Positions 54,126-63,618 of a stretch of 64,000 bases of DNA are shown in pieces. The position numbers were made by a program, and so were the translations under genes. The stretch is from Flavobacterium sp. AED (GTDB taxonomy: Bacteria > Bacteroidota > Bacteroidia > Flavobacteriales > Flavobacteriaceae). Location of the stretch: assembly GCF_000812945.1 (NCBI RefSeq), contig NZ_JSYM01000001.1, positions 124,001 through 188,000 of the forward strand, given 5' to 3'. The notes under the pieces were generated by a model. The model was not told where the DNA came from. It made no database searches and saw only the letters and a program-made list of their open reading frames with translations. Position 1 is the stretch's first letter; every line of letters begins with the position of its first letter.

Positions 54126-55514
54126 TTACTTCCCGATGCAGAAATTAGCGAAAATATTCCCCAACAATTCGTCATTAGTAACCTGACCGGTAATCATCCC
54201 AAATTGATACAACGCTTCTTTAATATCCAACGCCATCAAGTCGCTGGACAAGTTAGTTTCAAGTCCAAATTTTACTTTTTGTATCTCGTCTAAAGCTTTT
54301 AGTAAGGAATCGTAATGTCTTGTATTTGTTACGATTGTTTCGTTATTTCGTAACGCGCCAGTATTCACAAACGAGAGCAGTTGATTTTTTAAATCCTCAA
54401 CACCTAGTTTTTCTTTGGCTGAAATAAGTAAGATTTCTGGAATCTCCGATTTGATATTTTGGATTTCAGTTTCGGTCAATTTATCGGCTTTATTTCCAAT
54501 AATAACTAAGGGTTTCAGCGGAAACTGATTTTTTATTTTTTCTAATTCTACTTTTAATTTTAGTCCTGAAATTTTAAACTCAGAGCTGTCAAAAAGAAAA
54601 ACAACCACTTGAGCCTGTTCTATTTTTTCAAAAGTTTTTTTAATTCCAATGCTTTCCACCACATCTTCGGTTTCCCGAATTCCAGCTGTATCGATGAATC
54701 GAAAACCAATTCCGCCAATCACTAATTCATCTTCAATAGTATCACGCGTAGTTCCCGCAATCTCCGAAACAATGGCGCGTTCTTCATTCAATAAAGCATT
54801 CAAAAGCGTAGATTTTCCTACATTGGGTTCTCCCACAATCGCCACAGGAATTCCGTTTTTAATTACATTCCCAACAGCAAACGAATCGATTAATCGCTTT
54901 AGCACAAACTCGATTCTATTTAATAATTCATGAAATTGGGTTCTGTCAGCAAATTCCACATCTTCTTCGGCAAAGTCGAGTTCGAGTTCGATCAAAGAGG
55001 CGAAGTTCAATAGTTCTTCACGCAGTTTGGCTATTTCATTGGAGAAACCACCACGCATTTGTTGCATCGCAATTTGGTGTGAGGCTTCATTATCAGATGA
55101 AATTAAATCCGCAACAGCTTCGGCTTGTGATAAATCAAGTTTTCCGTTTAGGAATGCTCGTAATGTAAATTCGCCGGCATTTGCCATACGGCAGCCTTTT
55201 CGAAGCAACAACTGAATAATTTGTTGTTGAATATAAGTAGAGCCGTGACAGGAAATTTCTATTGTATTTTCGCCTGTATAAGAATTTGGACCTTTGAAAA
55301 TTGAAACCAACACTTCGTCCAAAGTTTTGTTGTCATCTACAATATGACCTAAATGTAACGTATGGGTTTTTTGGGTGGTTAAATCTTTGTTTTTAATGGA
55401 TTTAAAAACAGCATTACCAATAGTAATGGCATCATCTCCGGAAATTCGGATTACTGCTATTGCTCCAGCTCCCGAAGGAGTTGCCAGTGCCACTATGGAA
55501 TCGTGAGGAATCAT
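54126..55514 (-). CDS. mnmE: tRNA modification GTPase MnmE
   Basis: MnmE with MnmG installs the 5-carboxymethylaminomethyl group on U34 of certain tRNAs. From the ATG at 55514 the protein is 462 aa: N-terminal tetrahydrofolate-binding domain (MIPHDSIVALATPSGAGAIA), helical domain, a G domain at about 228-370 with G1 GEPNVGKST, GTTRDT, G3 DTAGIRETED and G4 NKAD, and the C-terminal CIGK. All key residues are intact. The TTG upstream (55526) is not needed. It stands alone. Confidence 0.97.
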   Translation of the reverse strand: MIPHDSIVALATPSGAGAIAVIRISGDDAITIGNAVFKSIKNKDLTTQKTHTLHLGHIVDDNKTLDEVLVSIFKGPNSYTGENTIEISCHGSTYIQQQIIQLLLRKGCRMANAGEFTLRAFLNGKLDLSQAEAVADLISSDNEASHQIAMQQMRGGFSNEIAKLREELLNFASLIELELDFAEEDVEFADRTQFHELLNRIEFVLKRLIDSFAVGNVIKNGIPVAIVGEPNVGKSTLLNALLNEERAIVSEIAGTTRDTIEDELVIGGIGFRFIDTAGIRETEDVVESIGIKKTFEKIEQAQVVVFLFDSSEFKISGLKLKVELEKIKNQFPLKPLVIIGNKADKLTETEIQNIKSEIPEILLISAKEKLGVEDLKNQLLSFVNTGALRNNETIVTNTRHYDSLLKALDEIQKVKFGLETNLSSDLMALDIKEALYQFGMITGQVTNDELLGNIFANFCIGK

Positions 55515-55692
55515 ATTTTTATTCAATTTTATGCAAAAGTAAGTAAAATTGACGTTGCAACAAGACCTGCTTATTAAACCATTAACTTTATTTTTAGTTA
55601 AAAATAAGCCAAACTGGCAATTATCATATTATTTCATTATTTGTTTCGTAATTTTATGTAAATATTTGATTTGTAGTAAATTAATATGAGTC

Positions 55693-56523
55693 ATGAAAAA
55701 AATTCTATTTCCCACTGACTTTTCGGATGTTTCTAATAATGCCTTCATCTATGCATTAAAATTGGCTGAAACGATACATGCTGAAATTATTACGTTGCAT
55801 GTGTATCAAATGTTACAACCTAAATTCGCAGATTTTTCAGCTTATTTATATGAAGTTTATGAAGTTACAGAGTTAAGTAATTTTGAGAATTATAGAGATG
55901 AAGTTCCTGTTTTAAGAAATATAGCCGAAAAAAATAGCTTGGGACACATCAAGACAAGCCATGTTTTAGTTGTAGGTAATTTTATTCACGAAATTCAAAA
56001 ATTAACGCAGGAGGAAAATATTGATTTTGTAGTTATGGGAACTAAAGGGGCAACAGGGTTAAAAGAAACCTTTTTAGGTACTGTCACCACCAAAGTCATG
56101 GATGATGTTAAAGCGATTGTATTTGCAATTCCGTCACATTGCCAATATCAACCCATAAAAAGAATACTTTTTGTGACACAATTTAAGCCAAATGACTTTA
56201 AAGCATTTAAGAAAGTGATGGAATTGGGTCATTTATTTCAGGCGCACATTGATTGTTTGTTTGTTCAGCAACACCAGCATGAAGCTAAAAATGATTTTGC
56301 TGACGATTGGAAATCTATTGTTGAAAAACAGGATATAACACTCCATACTATTGTAAGTAATGATGTGGAGGGAATTATTTTAAATTTTATTGAATTGCAT
56401 AAAATTAATACAATTGCAATGCTTGTATATCATAGAAATTTCTTTGAAAAACTATTTCAAATCAGTCTTTCAAAAAAATTAGCTTTTCATGCTGACGTGC
56501 CAATTTTGGCTATTCATGAATAA
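55693..56523 (+). CDS. Universal stress protein, two-domain (copy 1)
   Basis: A 276-aa tandem-domain UspA protein. The first domain starts MKKILFPTDFSDVSNNAFIY and contains IDFVVMGTKGATGLKETFLG, close to the ATP-binding G-x2-G-x9-G-S/T pattern; the second (from about 155, KRILFVTQFKPNDFKAFKKV) lacks this loop and is degenerate. The next gene, 158 bp downstream, is a clear paralog of nearly equal length. USPs help survival under starvation and stress; the trigger here is unknown. Confidence 0.9.
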   Translation: MKKILFPTDFSDVSNNAFIYALKLAETIHAEIITLHVYQMLQPKFADFSAYLYEVYEVTELSNFENYRDEVPVLRNIAEKNSLGHIKTSHVLVVGNFIHEIQKLTQEENIDFVVMGTKGATGLKETFLGTVTTKVMDDVKAIVFAIPSHCQYQPIKRILFVTQFKPNDFKAFKKVMELGHLFQAHIDCLFVQQHQHEAKNDFADDWKSIVEKQDITLHTIVSNDVEGIILNFIELHKINTIAMLVYHRNFFEKLFQISLSKKLAFHADVPILAIHE

Positions 56524-56681
56524 AAGCTATTGAAATATTTATTAGAATAAAAATAGTTTACCTGATTCTAAATCAACATCTTAGTTTAAGTTTTTTTAAT
56601 ATAAATACCTGATAATTATCATGTTAAATATTTTGTTTTATAATTAACTTTGATAAATGAACTATATTAATACTAAATAAA

Positions 56682-57515
56682 ATGAAAAGAATTCTATTTC
56701 CAACAGATTTTTCTGAAGTTGCCACTAATGCTTTTGTGCATGCTTTAGAATTTGCAAAAATAGTTCAAGGTGAACTCATTTTATTGCACACATTTGATTT
56801 GCCTGTATTTGATAATCAGTTTTTCCCTGAAAATTATGCAGTTATTTATGATTCATTGGAGTTAGCTCAATTTGAAATGTTCAAAGATGAAATTCCTAAA
56901 CTGCGTACCATAGCTGAAGAGCGCAATCTCGACAAAATTAAAATGTCGCACAGGCTAATGGATGGTGATTTGCTTTTTAATATTAAAAGGGCGGTGAAAG
57001 AAGATAAAATTGATTTTGTTGTAATGGGTACTTCTGGCGTTACTGGATGGGAAGCTTTTTTTGTGGGAAGCAATGCTGGTTCTGCTATAATTGGTATTGA
57101 TGTTCCTATGTTATGTGTACCATTGGAAGCTAAATTCAAAAAAATTCAAACAATAGGTTTTACAACTCGTTTTAGAACTAAAGATAAAAAAGCGCTTAAA
57201 ACAGTGTTGGATATTGCAAAGAAAACGAATGCTAAAGTGAAGTGTCTCTACGTAAAAACCAGTAGTTCTGATGTTTCAAAAGATACTATAGATAAATGGG
57301 AAACCGAGTTTATGCAAGAACCCATAGAGTTTTTTGTTATTACCAGTGATGAAATAAAAGAAACCATATTGGATTTTATTCTCTACAAAGACATCGATGT
57401 GTTAACGATGCTTACCTATAAAAGAGGCTTTTTTGAAGGGTTGTTTAAACCAAGTTTTACAAAAAAAATGGCGCCTAATTTTGATATACCAATTTTGGCT
57501 ATTCATATCGATTAA
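56682..57515 (+). CDS. Universal stress protein, two-domain (copy 2)
   Basis: A 277-aa paralog of the preceding gene: MKRILFPTDFSEVATNAFVH, then IDFVVMGTSGVTGWEAFFVG followed by SNAGSAIIG in the nucleotide-binding loop, and a second, degenerate domain from about 155 (IQTIGFTTRFRTKDKKALKT). A -7-like TAACTTTG is at 56645-56652, so it may have its own promoter. The pair is a tandem duplication. Confidence 0.9.
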   Translation: MKRILFPTDFSEVATNAFVHALEFAKIVQGELILLHTFDLPVFDNQFFPENYAVIYDSLELAQFEMFKDEIPKLRTIAEERNLDKIKMSHRLMDGDLLFNIKRAVKEDKIDFVVMGTSGVTGWEAFFVGSNAGSAIIGIDVPMLCVPLEAKFKKIQTIGFTTRFRTKDKKALKTVLDIAKKTNAKVKCLYVKTSSSDVSKDTIDKWETEFMQEPIEFFVITSDEIKETILDFILYKDIDVLTMLTYKRGFFEGLFKPSFTKKMAPNFDIPILAIHID

Positions 57516-57613
57516 AGATATTTTATTTGTAGGAATTAGATTTAATTATTCCTTCTTCTATGTTGGATGAATTGTTGTTGTAAGCACTATATTTGTAGTT
57601 CATCAAATGAATT

Positions 57614-59386
57614 ATGGAAGTATACAAAGTAAACAAAGAAGGCTTTTCAATAGCACTAAATGCAATCAATAAAAAGTACAATAGTATTAGCTTTTTTCGG
57701 CTGCTCACTATTGTACTTTTTTTAGTGTCCCTTTATTATTATATTAAAACAAACGGAGCTGTTTTTATTGCTATGGCAGTGTTCTTCTTTGGATTATTTA
57801 TCGTTTTGATGCGTTTTCATTCTAAATTAGTTTTTCAAAAACAAATCAAACAAGCATTATTGGATATTAATGAAAATGAAATATCTTATTTGGAAAGAAA
57901 AAAGATCCCTTTTGAAAATGGGCAGGAATTTAATGATTTTCATCATCCTTATGCGTATGATTTGGATATTTTTGGGGAGCATTCCTTGTTCCAGAATCTG
58001 AATAGAACTGCTACATTCATTGGAAAAAAAACATTGGCAAACCAACTTTTAACGCTTTTGCCAAATGAGGAGATTATTAGAAACCACAAGGCTGTAAAAG
58101 AATTATCCGAAAAATTAGATTGGAGACAGGAGTTTTTGGCTTTGGCCAAAATAAGTAATGACACGAAATCCAGTTATGAAACGCTTTTACAATGGAGTAA
58201 ATTTATCAGCACGCCTTTGTCTAAAGCTAATGTGTTGATTTCTTTTATTACTCCTTTTCTTTTTCTAGGAGTTTTTATTGGGTATTTAGTTACATTAAAC
58301 ACCATTTTTTTAACCTATCTGACGTATATATTTGTTTTTAATTTAGGCTTTTTAGGCAAATTTTTTAAACGTATTCAAATCGAAATAGCGAATTCCTCTG
58401 ATATTGATAAAATCATCAATCAATACGGTTTACTGATGCAGAAAATTGAGACAGAATCTTTCGAATCTCAGAAATTAATTGATTTGCAACAAAAACTGAC
58501 ATTCAAGAAAGAAAATGCAAGTGTTCACTTAAAAGAATTAGCTGATTTATTTTCGAAAATGGACAGCATTGGGAATTTTGTGACTGGAATTGTATTCAAC
58601 GGTACTTTTCTATTTAACATTCATGTTTTAAAAGGCTTAATTCAATGGAAAAAAGACCATACTGAAGCTTTGGAAGATTGGTTGGAAGTTATAGGTGAAT
58701 TTGAAATGTTGAACAGTTTGGCGAATCTTTCGTATAACAATCCGAAATTTGTATTTCCTACATTGAATACTAATTTTGAAATAGATTTCGCCAATTTAAG
58801 TCATCCATTGCTAAATGATAAAACTAGAGTGGGAAATGATGTGAGTTTTCATCCCGAGTCCTTTATGATTTTGACAGGTTCGAATATGTCAGGTAAAAGT
58901 ACTTTTTTGAGAAGTTTAGGAATCAATATGGTTTTGTCAGGAATGGGTTCACCAGTTTGTGCCAGTCAGGCTAATGTTCATCCATTGCCTGTTTTAGTAT
59001 CCATGAGATTATCCGATTCGTTATCTGATAGTGAATCGTATTTCTTTGCAGAGATTAAACGCTTAAAGCAAATTATGGACGAGTTAGAAAACAGACCCGC
59101 ATTTGTTTTATTAGATGAAATATTGCGAGGAACCAATTCAGATGATAAACGAAACGGAACAATTGAAGTAGTTAAAAAAGTAATTAGCAAAAACGCTATT
59201 GGAGCTATCGCTACCCATGATATTGAAGTTTGTCTGACTACAAATGAATATCCAAATGTTCTCACCAACAAATGTTTTGAAGTGGAGATTATCAATGATG
59301 ATCTGCATTTTGATTACAAACTACGGGACGGTATTTGTAAAAATAGAAGTGCTACGTTCCTAATGAAAAAAATGGGTGTTATATAA
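57614..59386 (+). CDS. Membrane-associated MutS-like ATPase
   Basis: A 590-aa protein with the MutS-type ATPase at its C-terminus: Walker A G422-SNMSGKST, MRLSDSLSDSESYFFAEIKR (ST motif), Walker B FVLLDEILRGTNSDDK and the switch AIATHDIEV. It lacks the mismatch-binding N-terminal domain of MutS; instead two hydrophobic hairpins (IVLFLVSLYYYI/VFIAMAVFFFGLFIVL and FITPFLFLGVFIGYLV/FLTYLTYIFVF) suggest membrane attachment. A lever/clamp-like helical region links them. This group is common in Bacteroidota and not part of standard mismatch repair; its role is unknown. A terminator follows. Confidence 0.85.
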   Translation: MEVYKVNKEGFSIALNAINKKYNSISFFRLLTIVLFLVSLYYYIKTNGAVFIAMAVFFFGLFIVLMRFHSKLVFQKQIKQALLDINENEISYLERKKIPFENGQEFNDFHHPYAYDLDIFGEHSLFQNLNRTATFIGKKTLANQLLTLLPNEEIIRNHKAVKELSEKLDWRQEFLALAKISNDTKSSYETLLQWSKFISTPLSKANVLISFITPFLFLGVFIGYLVTLNTIFLTYLTYIFVFNLGFLGKFFKRIQIEIANSSDIDKIINQYGLLMQKIETESFESQKLIDLQQKLTFKKENASVHLKELADLFSKMDSIGNFVTGIVFNGTFLFNIHVLKGLIQWKKDHTEALEDWLEVIGEFEMLNSLANLSYNNPKFVFPTLNTNFEIDFANLSHPLLNDKTRVGNDVSFHPESFMILTGSNMSGKSTFLRSLGINMVLSGMGSPVCASQANVHPLPVLVSMRLSDSLSDSESYFFAEIKRLKQIMDELENRPAFVLLDEILRGTNSDDKRNGTIEVVKKVISKNAIGAIATHDIEVCLTTNEYPNVLTNKCFEVEIINDDLHFDYKLRDGICKNRSATFLMKKMGVI

Positions 59387-59418
59387 CAAATTATTGCATT
59401 TAGAAATCATTAGAAAAC

Positions 59419-59454
59419 AAAAAACCGCAATTTCAAAAGAAGTTGCGGTTTTTT
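59419..59454 (+). terminator. Terminator of the MutS-like gene
   Basis: AAAAAACCGCAA (59419-59430) pairs with TTGCGGTTTTTT (59443-59454) around a 12-nt loop, 33 bp past the stop codon. Confidence 0.85.
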
Positions 59455-59554
59455 AAATATAAAAGTGGTTTGGTTAATAGCGTATTTGTTATACAATGGT
59501 AAGTATTATATTTGAATTTTAAAAATCTAAATATAACAAATTCAAAATATAATG

Positions 59555-60673
59555 TTAACTGTTCAGCATTACCGGCATAACAAGCATGGTAACAGTTTCG
59601 CCTTCTTCTAATCCATCAACTGGAGTTAGGATTCCGGCTCTGTTTGGTAATGACATTTCAAGCATAATCATATCCGATTGCAAGTTAGTCAACATTTCAG
59701 TTAAGAAACGAGAATTATACCCTATTTGCATATCATCACCTTGATAATCACAAGTCAATCTTTCTTCAGCTTTGTTTGAGTAATCAATATCTTCGGCTGA
59801 AACATTTAATTCAGCGCCAGCGATTTTCAAACGAATCTGGTGTGTAGTTTTATTTGAAAAGATGGCTACACGACGAACAGAACTTAAAAATTGAGAACGG
59901 TCAATCATTAATTTATTTGGATTTTCTTTTGGGATTACCGCTTCGTAATTTGGATATTTTCCATCAATTAAACGGCACATTAAAACATAATTATCGAAAG
60001 AAAAAGTAGCATTCGAATCGTTGTATTCAATTTTGACTTCGGCATCCGAAGTACCAAGGATATTTTTTAAAATGTTCAAAGGTTTCTTTGGCATAATAAA
60101 ATCAGCAACTTGTGAAGCCGTTACATCAGTACGGGCATATTTTACTAATTTGTGCGCATCAGTTGCTACAAATGTCAATCCTTGCGGAGAAAATTGAAAG
60201 AATACCCCAGACATTACCGGACGTAAATCATCATTTCCGGCAGCAAATATTGTTTTGCTTATGGCTGTTGCCAAAACATCAGCAGGAACAAGTGTTACAG
60301 ATGGATCGTCTAAGTTTACTGATTTAGGAAATTCAGCACCAGGAGCATAAGCTAAAGCATATTTTCCGGAATTGGAACTGATTTCAATCGTACTGTTTTC
60401 TTCAACTGTAAAAGTTAATGGCTGTTCAGGGAATGTTTTAAGGATTTCCAAAAGTAATTTTGCAGGAACAGCAACACTTCCTTTGCTCTCTGAATCAATT
60501 CCTAAAGTTGCTGACATTGTAGTCTCTAAATCGGATGCAGAAACCGTTAGCACATTGTGGTCTAAATCAAATAGAAAGTTATCTAAAATAGGCAAAGTAT
60601 TACTACTGTTGATAACGTTACCTAAAACTTGTAATTGTTTCAATAAGTACGAACTCGATACTATAAATTTCAT
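59555..60673 (-). CDS. dnaN: DNA polymerase III sliding clamp (beta subunit)
   Basis: The ring-shaped clamp that tethers the replicative polymerase to DNA. The 372-aa length is normal, and the three repeated domains are recognisable: MKFIVSSSYLLKQLQVLGNV with LPILDNFLFDL; VLATAISKTIFAAGNDDLRP with the pocket segment GVFFQFSPQGLTFVATDAHK; and DRSQFLSSVRRVAIFSNKTT ending in the conserved MLVMPVM-type tail. In Flavobacteria dnaN lies beside gldG as here, not next to dnaA. It has its own promoter region of about 100 bp. Confidence 0.97.
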   Translation of the reverse strand: MKFIVSSSYLLKQLQVLGNVINSSNTLPILDNFLFDLDHNVLTVSASDLETTMSATLGIDSESKGSVAVPAKLLLEILKTFPEQPLTFTVEENSTIEISSNSGKYALAYAPGAEFPKSVNLDDPSVTLVPADVLATAISKTIFAAGNDDLRPVMSGVFFQFSPQGLTFVATDAHKLVKYARTDVTASQVADFIMPKKPLNILKNILGTSDAEVKIEYNDSNATFSFDNYVLMCRLIDGKYPNYEAVIPKENPNKLMIDRSQFLSSVRRVAIFSNKTTHQIRLKIAGAELNVSAEDIDYSNKAEERLTCDYQGDDMQIGYNSRFLTEMLTNLQSDMIMLEMSLPNRAGILTPVDGLEEGETVTMLVMPVMLNS

Positions 60674-60776
60674 CTGTTTTGTTTTATTTTTTAACGTATT
60701 TCTCTATATTCAAAATACGATACATTTTACAAATATATCGTAAACAATTCTAGTTTGGAAACTTTTTTATTAACAT

Positions 60777-62462
60777 CTACTTGCTGTATTTTCTTTTTCG
60801 AAGGAAAGTAAATAGAACACCAAAAAGCAACAAAATTAGAATTGGAAGCCCGATAGTTATGAATTGCGTAACGGTATAGTTTTCATAAACTTTTTCTTTA
60901 TCCAATAAAGGTAAATCGAGATCTTTGCTTCGAATGTTAATAAGTCCATTGTCATCCAACAGGTAATTGACACAATTTATGAGAAAATCTTTGTTGTCAT
61001 ACAAATTTCCAGATTTTTGATCGTAACCTAATTCTACAGGTTGAAAATTTTTATCTAATTGATTTTTAATCAAATCTCCGTCAGAAATCACAATCATTTT
61101 ATTGTCTTTTCCTTTGGTTTCAAATGTTTTTTGGTCAAATGGCAAAACTCTATTTTCAAACATCGAATGAAACGAACCCTCCAATAAAACCGAAAGGGGA
61201 ATATTTCCTTTATTCAGGTAATCAGTAGGCGAAGTTTCTTCGGTAACGCTATTCAAATTTATTTCTGTCGGTGTACCTATTTTTTTCGAATATTGAGAGG
61301 ATTGTAACAGAATCGTTTTCTTAATTCCGTTTTTCAACGTATCGATAGGATTGGCAAAATCAAAACGGATTCCTCCTAAATTTTTCACAATGGGATGTGG
61401 GCTATTAGGATAAACCTGAGGTGCAAATTTCCAGTTAAATTCTTGAAATTGAGTGGCACTTCCTTGTTCTCCGGTAGCCAATTTTATAGGACTTCCACGT
61501 TCATCTTTTACTAAATCAGGATTGATTCGAATACCGTATTTAAAGAACATATCATTCAAATTCAAATCTCTTGGATACGCCAAAGTTGCTCCGGCTGAGT
61601 TGTATAAACTGTCCATTTCAACAGCAACTTGATCTATAAGCCACAATGTTTTTCCACCGTTGATGATGTATTGGTCTAAAACCTGTTTCTCCGCATCCGA
61701 AAAAGTTTCTGTTGGTTTAGCAATAATTGCCAAGTCATATTTTTCTAAAGCTTCTAAACTTCCAATAGGATTTTTTGCAACCGAATCTAATGTAAATGGA
61801 CCAATATGATAGCTTTCTCTTACTTGCATCAGAAACTTAGCCATTAATACATCCTGAAGCTCGCCGTTCCCTTTTAGTACTGCTATTGTCTTTTGTTTTT
61901 CTTTGGTAATTTTATTCAAGGCATCTGCAATCGAATATTCCAGATGTTGTACGGAACCAATCACTTTTTGGGTAGTGGAAGCGCCCATTCTGTTTTTCAA
62001 CAAAGGAATATTAACTTCTTTATTGTTGTAAACAGCAATTGCCCAAGGAAAAACCATTGCTTGGGATTGTTTTCCTTTATCGTCAACCGTTATGTTTATT
62101 GGAGTCAATCCTTTTCGATACAACTCTTTTATGTTGTCCATGCTTTCGTCTTTGTTTTCCAATGGATCCACAAATTCAAAAATAATATTTTTGTTGTAGG
62201 CTTGAAATTCTTCCAGTAATTGTCTGGTTTCTTGCTGTAGTCGTTTGAATTCAGGCGGTAAATCACCTTGCATATAGACTTTTATGGACAAAGGATTTTT
62301 TACTTGTTTGATAATATTCAAAGAAGTAAGGGAAAGGGTATATCTTTTATCTTTGGTTAAATCAAAACGATGAAAAAATGAATTTCCTATCAAATTCAAA
62401 AGCAATAAAACAGCAATAGTGATTGCAACGGATTTTAGATTGTTTTTTTTAGCTGTATTCAT
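60777..62462 (-). CDS. gldG: Gliding-motility ABC transporter component GldG
   Basis: GldG is one of the three proteins (GldA, GldF, GldG) of an ABC transporter required for gliding in Flavobacterium johnsoniae. The 561-aa protein has an N-terminal membrane helix (VAITIAVLLLLNLIGNSFFH), a long extracytoplasmic domain of the ABC-auxiliary type (SIKVYMQGDLPPEFKRLQQE; TLWLIDQVAVEMDSLYNS), and a C-terminal membrane helix (ITIGLPILILLLFGVLFTFL) with a basic tail. Its start shares one base with the gldF stop (TAATG), so translation is coupled. The ATPase GldA is not in the window. Confidence 0.94.
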   Translation of the reverse strand: MNTAKKNNLKSVAITIAVLLLLNLIGNSFFHRFDLTKDKRYTLSLTSLNIIKQVKNPLSIKVYMQGDLPPEFKRLQQETRQLLEEFQAYNKNIIFEFVDPLENKDESMDNIKELYRKGLTPINITVDDKGKQSQAMVFPWAIAVYNNKEVNIPLLKNRMGASTTQKVIGSVQHLEYSIADALNKITKEKQKTIAVLKGNGELQDVLMAKFLMQVRESYHIGPFTLDSVAKNPIGSLEALEKYDLAIIAKPTETFSDAEKQVLDQYIINGGKTLWLIDQVAVEMDSLYNSAGATLAYPRDLNLNDMFFKYGIRINPDLVKDERGSPIKLATGEQGSATQFQEFNWKFAPQVYPNSPHPIVKNLGGIRFDFANPIDTLKNGIKKTILLQSSQYSKKIGTPTEINLNSVTEETSPTDYLNKGNIPLSVLLEGSFHSMFENRVLPFDQKTFETKGKDNKMIVISDGDLIKNQLDKNFQPVELGYDQKSGNLYDNKDFLINCVNYLLDDNGLINIRSKDLDLPLLDKEKVYENYTVTQFITIGLPILILLLFGVLFTFLRKRKYSK

Positions 62463-63187
62463 TACGATTTAAAAGATTTTAGATTATAAACAGTAAACGA
62501 AAGAAATGCAACTGTAATGCTTACAAAATAGATAATATCTCTAGTGTCTATTACGCCTCGGCTCATGCTTTTGTAATGATTTTGCATTCCTAAAGCCGAA
62601 ATAAAGTTCGAAAACGCAGGTGAAACTGTGGCTAATCCTTCAAACCCGAAGTAGAGAAAGAAACATAAAAAAACGGCTACAATAAAGGCTACAATTTGAT
62701 TATCGGAAAGGGTTGAAGTAAAGATTCCAATAGAAGAATAGCCAGCAATCAAGAATAATAATCCAAAATAAGAACCAATAGTGCTTCCCATATCAATATT
62801 TCCTTCGGGTATTCCTAAACTGGAAATTACTTTTACATAAATAAAGGTTGGAATGATTGCCATTACAATTAAAAGTAAGGCTCCAAGAAATTTCCCGTTT
62901 ACAATTTGCCAAATACTCAAAGGTTTAGTTAGCAATAACTCTAATGTTCCTTGTTTTTTCTCATCCGAGAAACTACGCATAGTTACTGCTGGAATCAGGA
63001 AAATCAAAATCCAAGGTGCTAATGTGAAAAACGGAGTCAAATCAGCAAAACCAGTATTTAAAATATTGTAATCTCCTTCGAAAACCCAAAGAAACAATCC
63101 GTTTATAATTAGAAAAATGGCAATAACCAAGTAGCCAATGGGCGAACCAAAAAAAGATTTTATTTCTCGTAATACTATTGATTTCAT
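62462..63187 (-). CDS. gldF: Gliding-motility ABC transporter permease GldF
   Basis: The permease of the Gld ABC transporter. The 241-aa protein has six membrane segments, including IGYLVIAIFLIINGLFLWVF, LAPWILIFLIPAVTMRSFSD and LLIVMAIIPTFIYVKVI, and the ABC-2-type segment SFSDEKKQGTLELLLTKPLS that contacts the ATPase. It overlaps gldG by one base and is 68 bp downstream of a small monooxygenase-like gene. Gene order with SAM hydrolase and dnaN is the usual flavobacterial one. Confidence 0.94.
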   Translation of the reverse strand: MKSIVLREIKSFFGSPIGYLVIAIFLIINGLFLWVFEGDYNILNTGFADLTPFFTLAPWILIFLIPAVTMRSFSDEKKQGTLELLLTKPLSIWQIVNGKFLGALLLIVMAIIPTFIYVKVISSLGIPEGNIDMGSTIGSYFGLLFLIAGYSSIGIFTSTLSDNQIVAFIVAVFLCFFLYFGFEGLATVSPAFSNFISALGMQNHYKSMSRGVIDTRDIIYFVSITVAFLSFTVYNLKSFKS

Positions 63188-63255
63188 TCTTTATGTTTAT
63201 TCGTTGATTTGGTTATTTGTTTATTTGAAACTGAAATCTGCTAATTGAACACTGA

Positions 63256-63552
63256 TTACTCTAAGCTTACTAATTTGTCAACACTCCAAGCTTCTGGTTT
63301 GTCGTTGAATAATTTCTTGGTGAATGTCCAAACATCATAAAAAAGTTCAGAATTTCTATAATTTTCTAAATCAGCTTCGGTTTCCCAATAGCTGTAAGTA
63401 AAGAAAATGCTTTTATTGTTTTTATCCTGATACAGTTCTAAGAAACGATTTCCGGGAGCATTTCGTATTTTATCTTTCATTAACTCAAAGTTTTCTAAAA
63501 AAGCAGGAATATTTTCCTCATGAAAACTCAATTTTACTATTCGTACAAACAT
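63256..63552 (-). CDS. Antibiotic-biosynthesis-monooxygenase-like (ABM) protein
   Basis: A 98-aa ferredoxin-like ABM domain: MFVRIVKLSFHEENIPAFLE, the catalytic-type segment PGNRFLELYQDKNNKSIFFT, then YSYWETEADLENYRNSELF and a C-terminal helix. Proteins of this size form dimers and include quinol monooxygenases and heme-degrading enzymes; the actual reaction is unknown. It lies between the SAM hydrolase gene and gldF on the same strand. Confidence 0.87.
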   Translation of the reverse strand: MFVRIVKLSFHEENIPAFLENFELMKDKIRNAPGNRFLELYQDKNNKSIFFTYSYWETEADLENYRNSELFYDVWTFTKKLFNDKPEAWSVDKLVSLE

Positions 63553-63618
63553 GTGGGATTTATGATTTAAGATTGAGGATTGACAATTTTAGATTTTTGA
63601 AATGATTACTGAACACTG

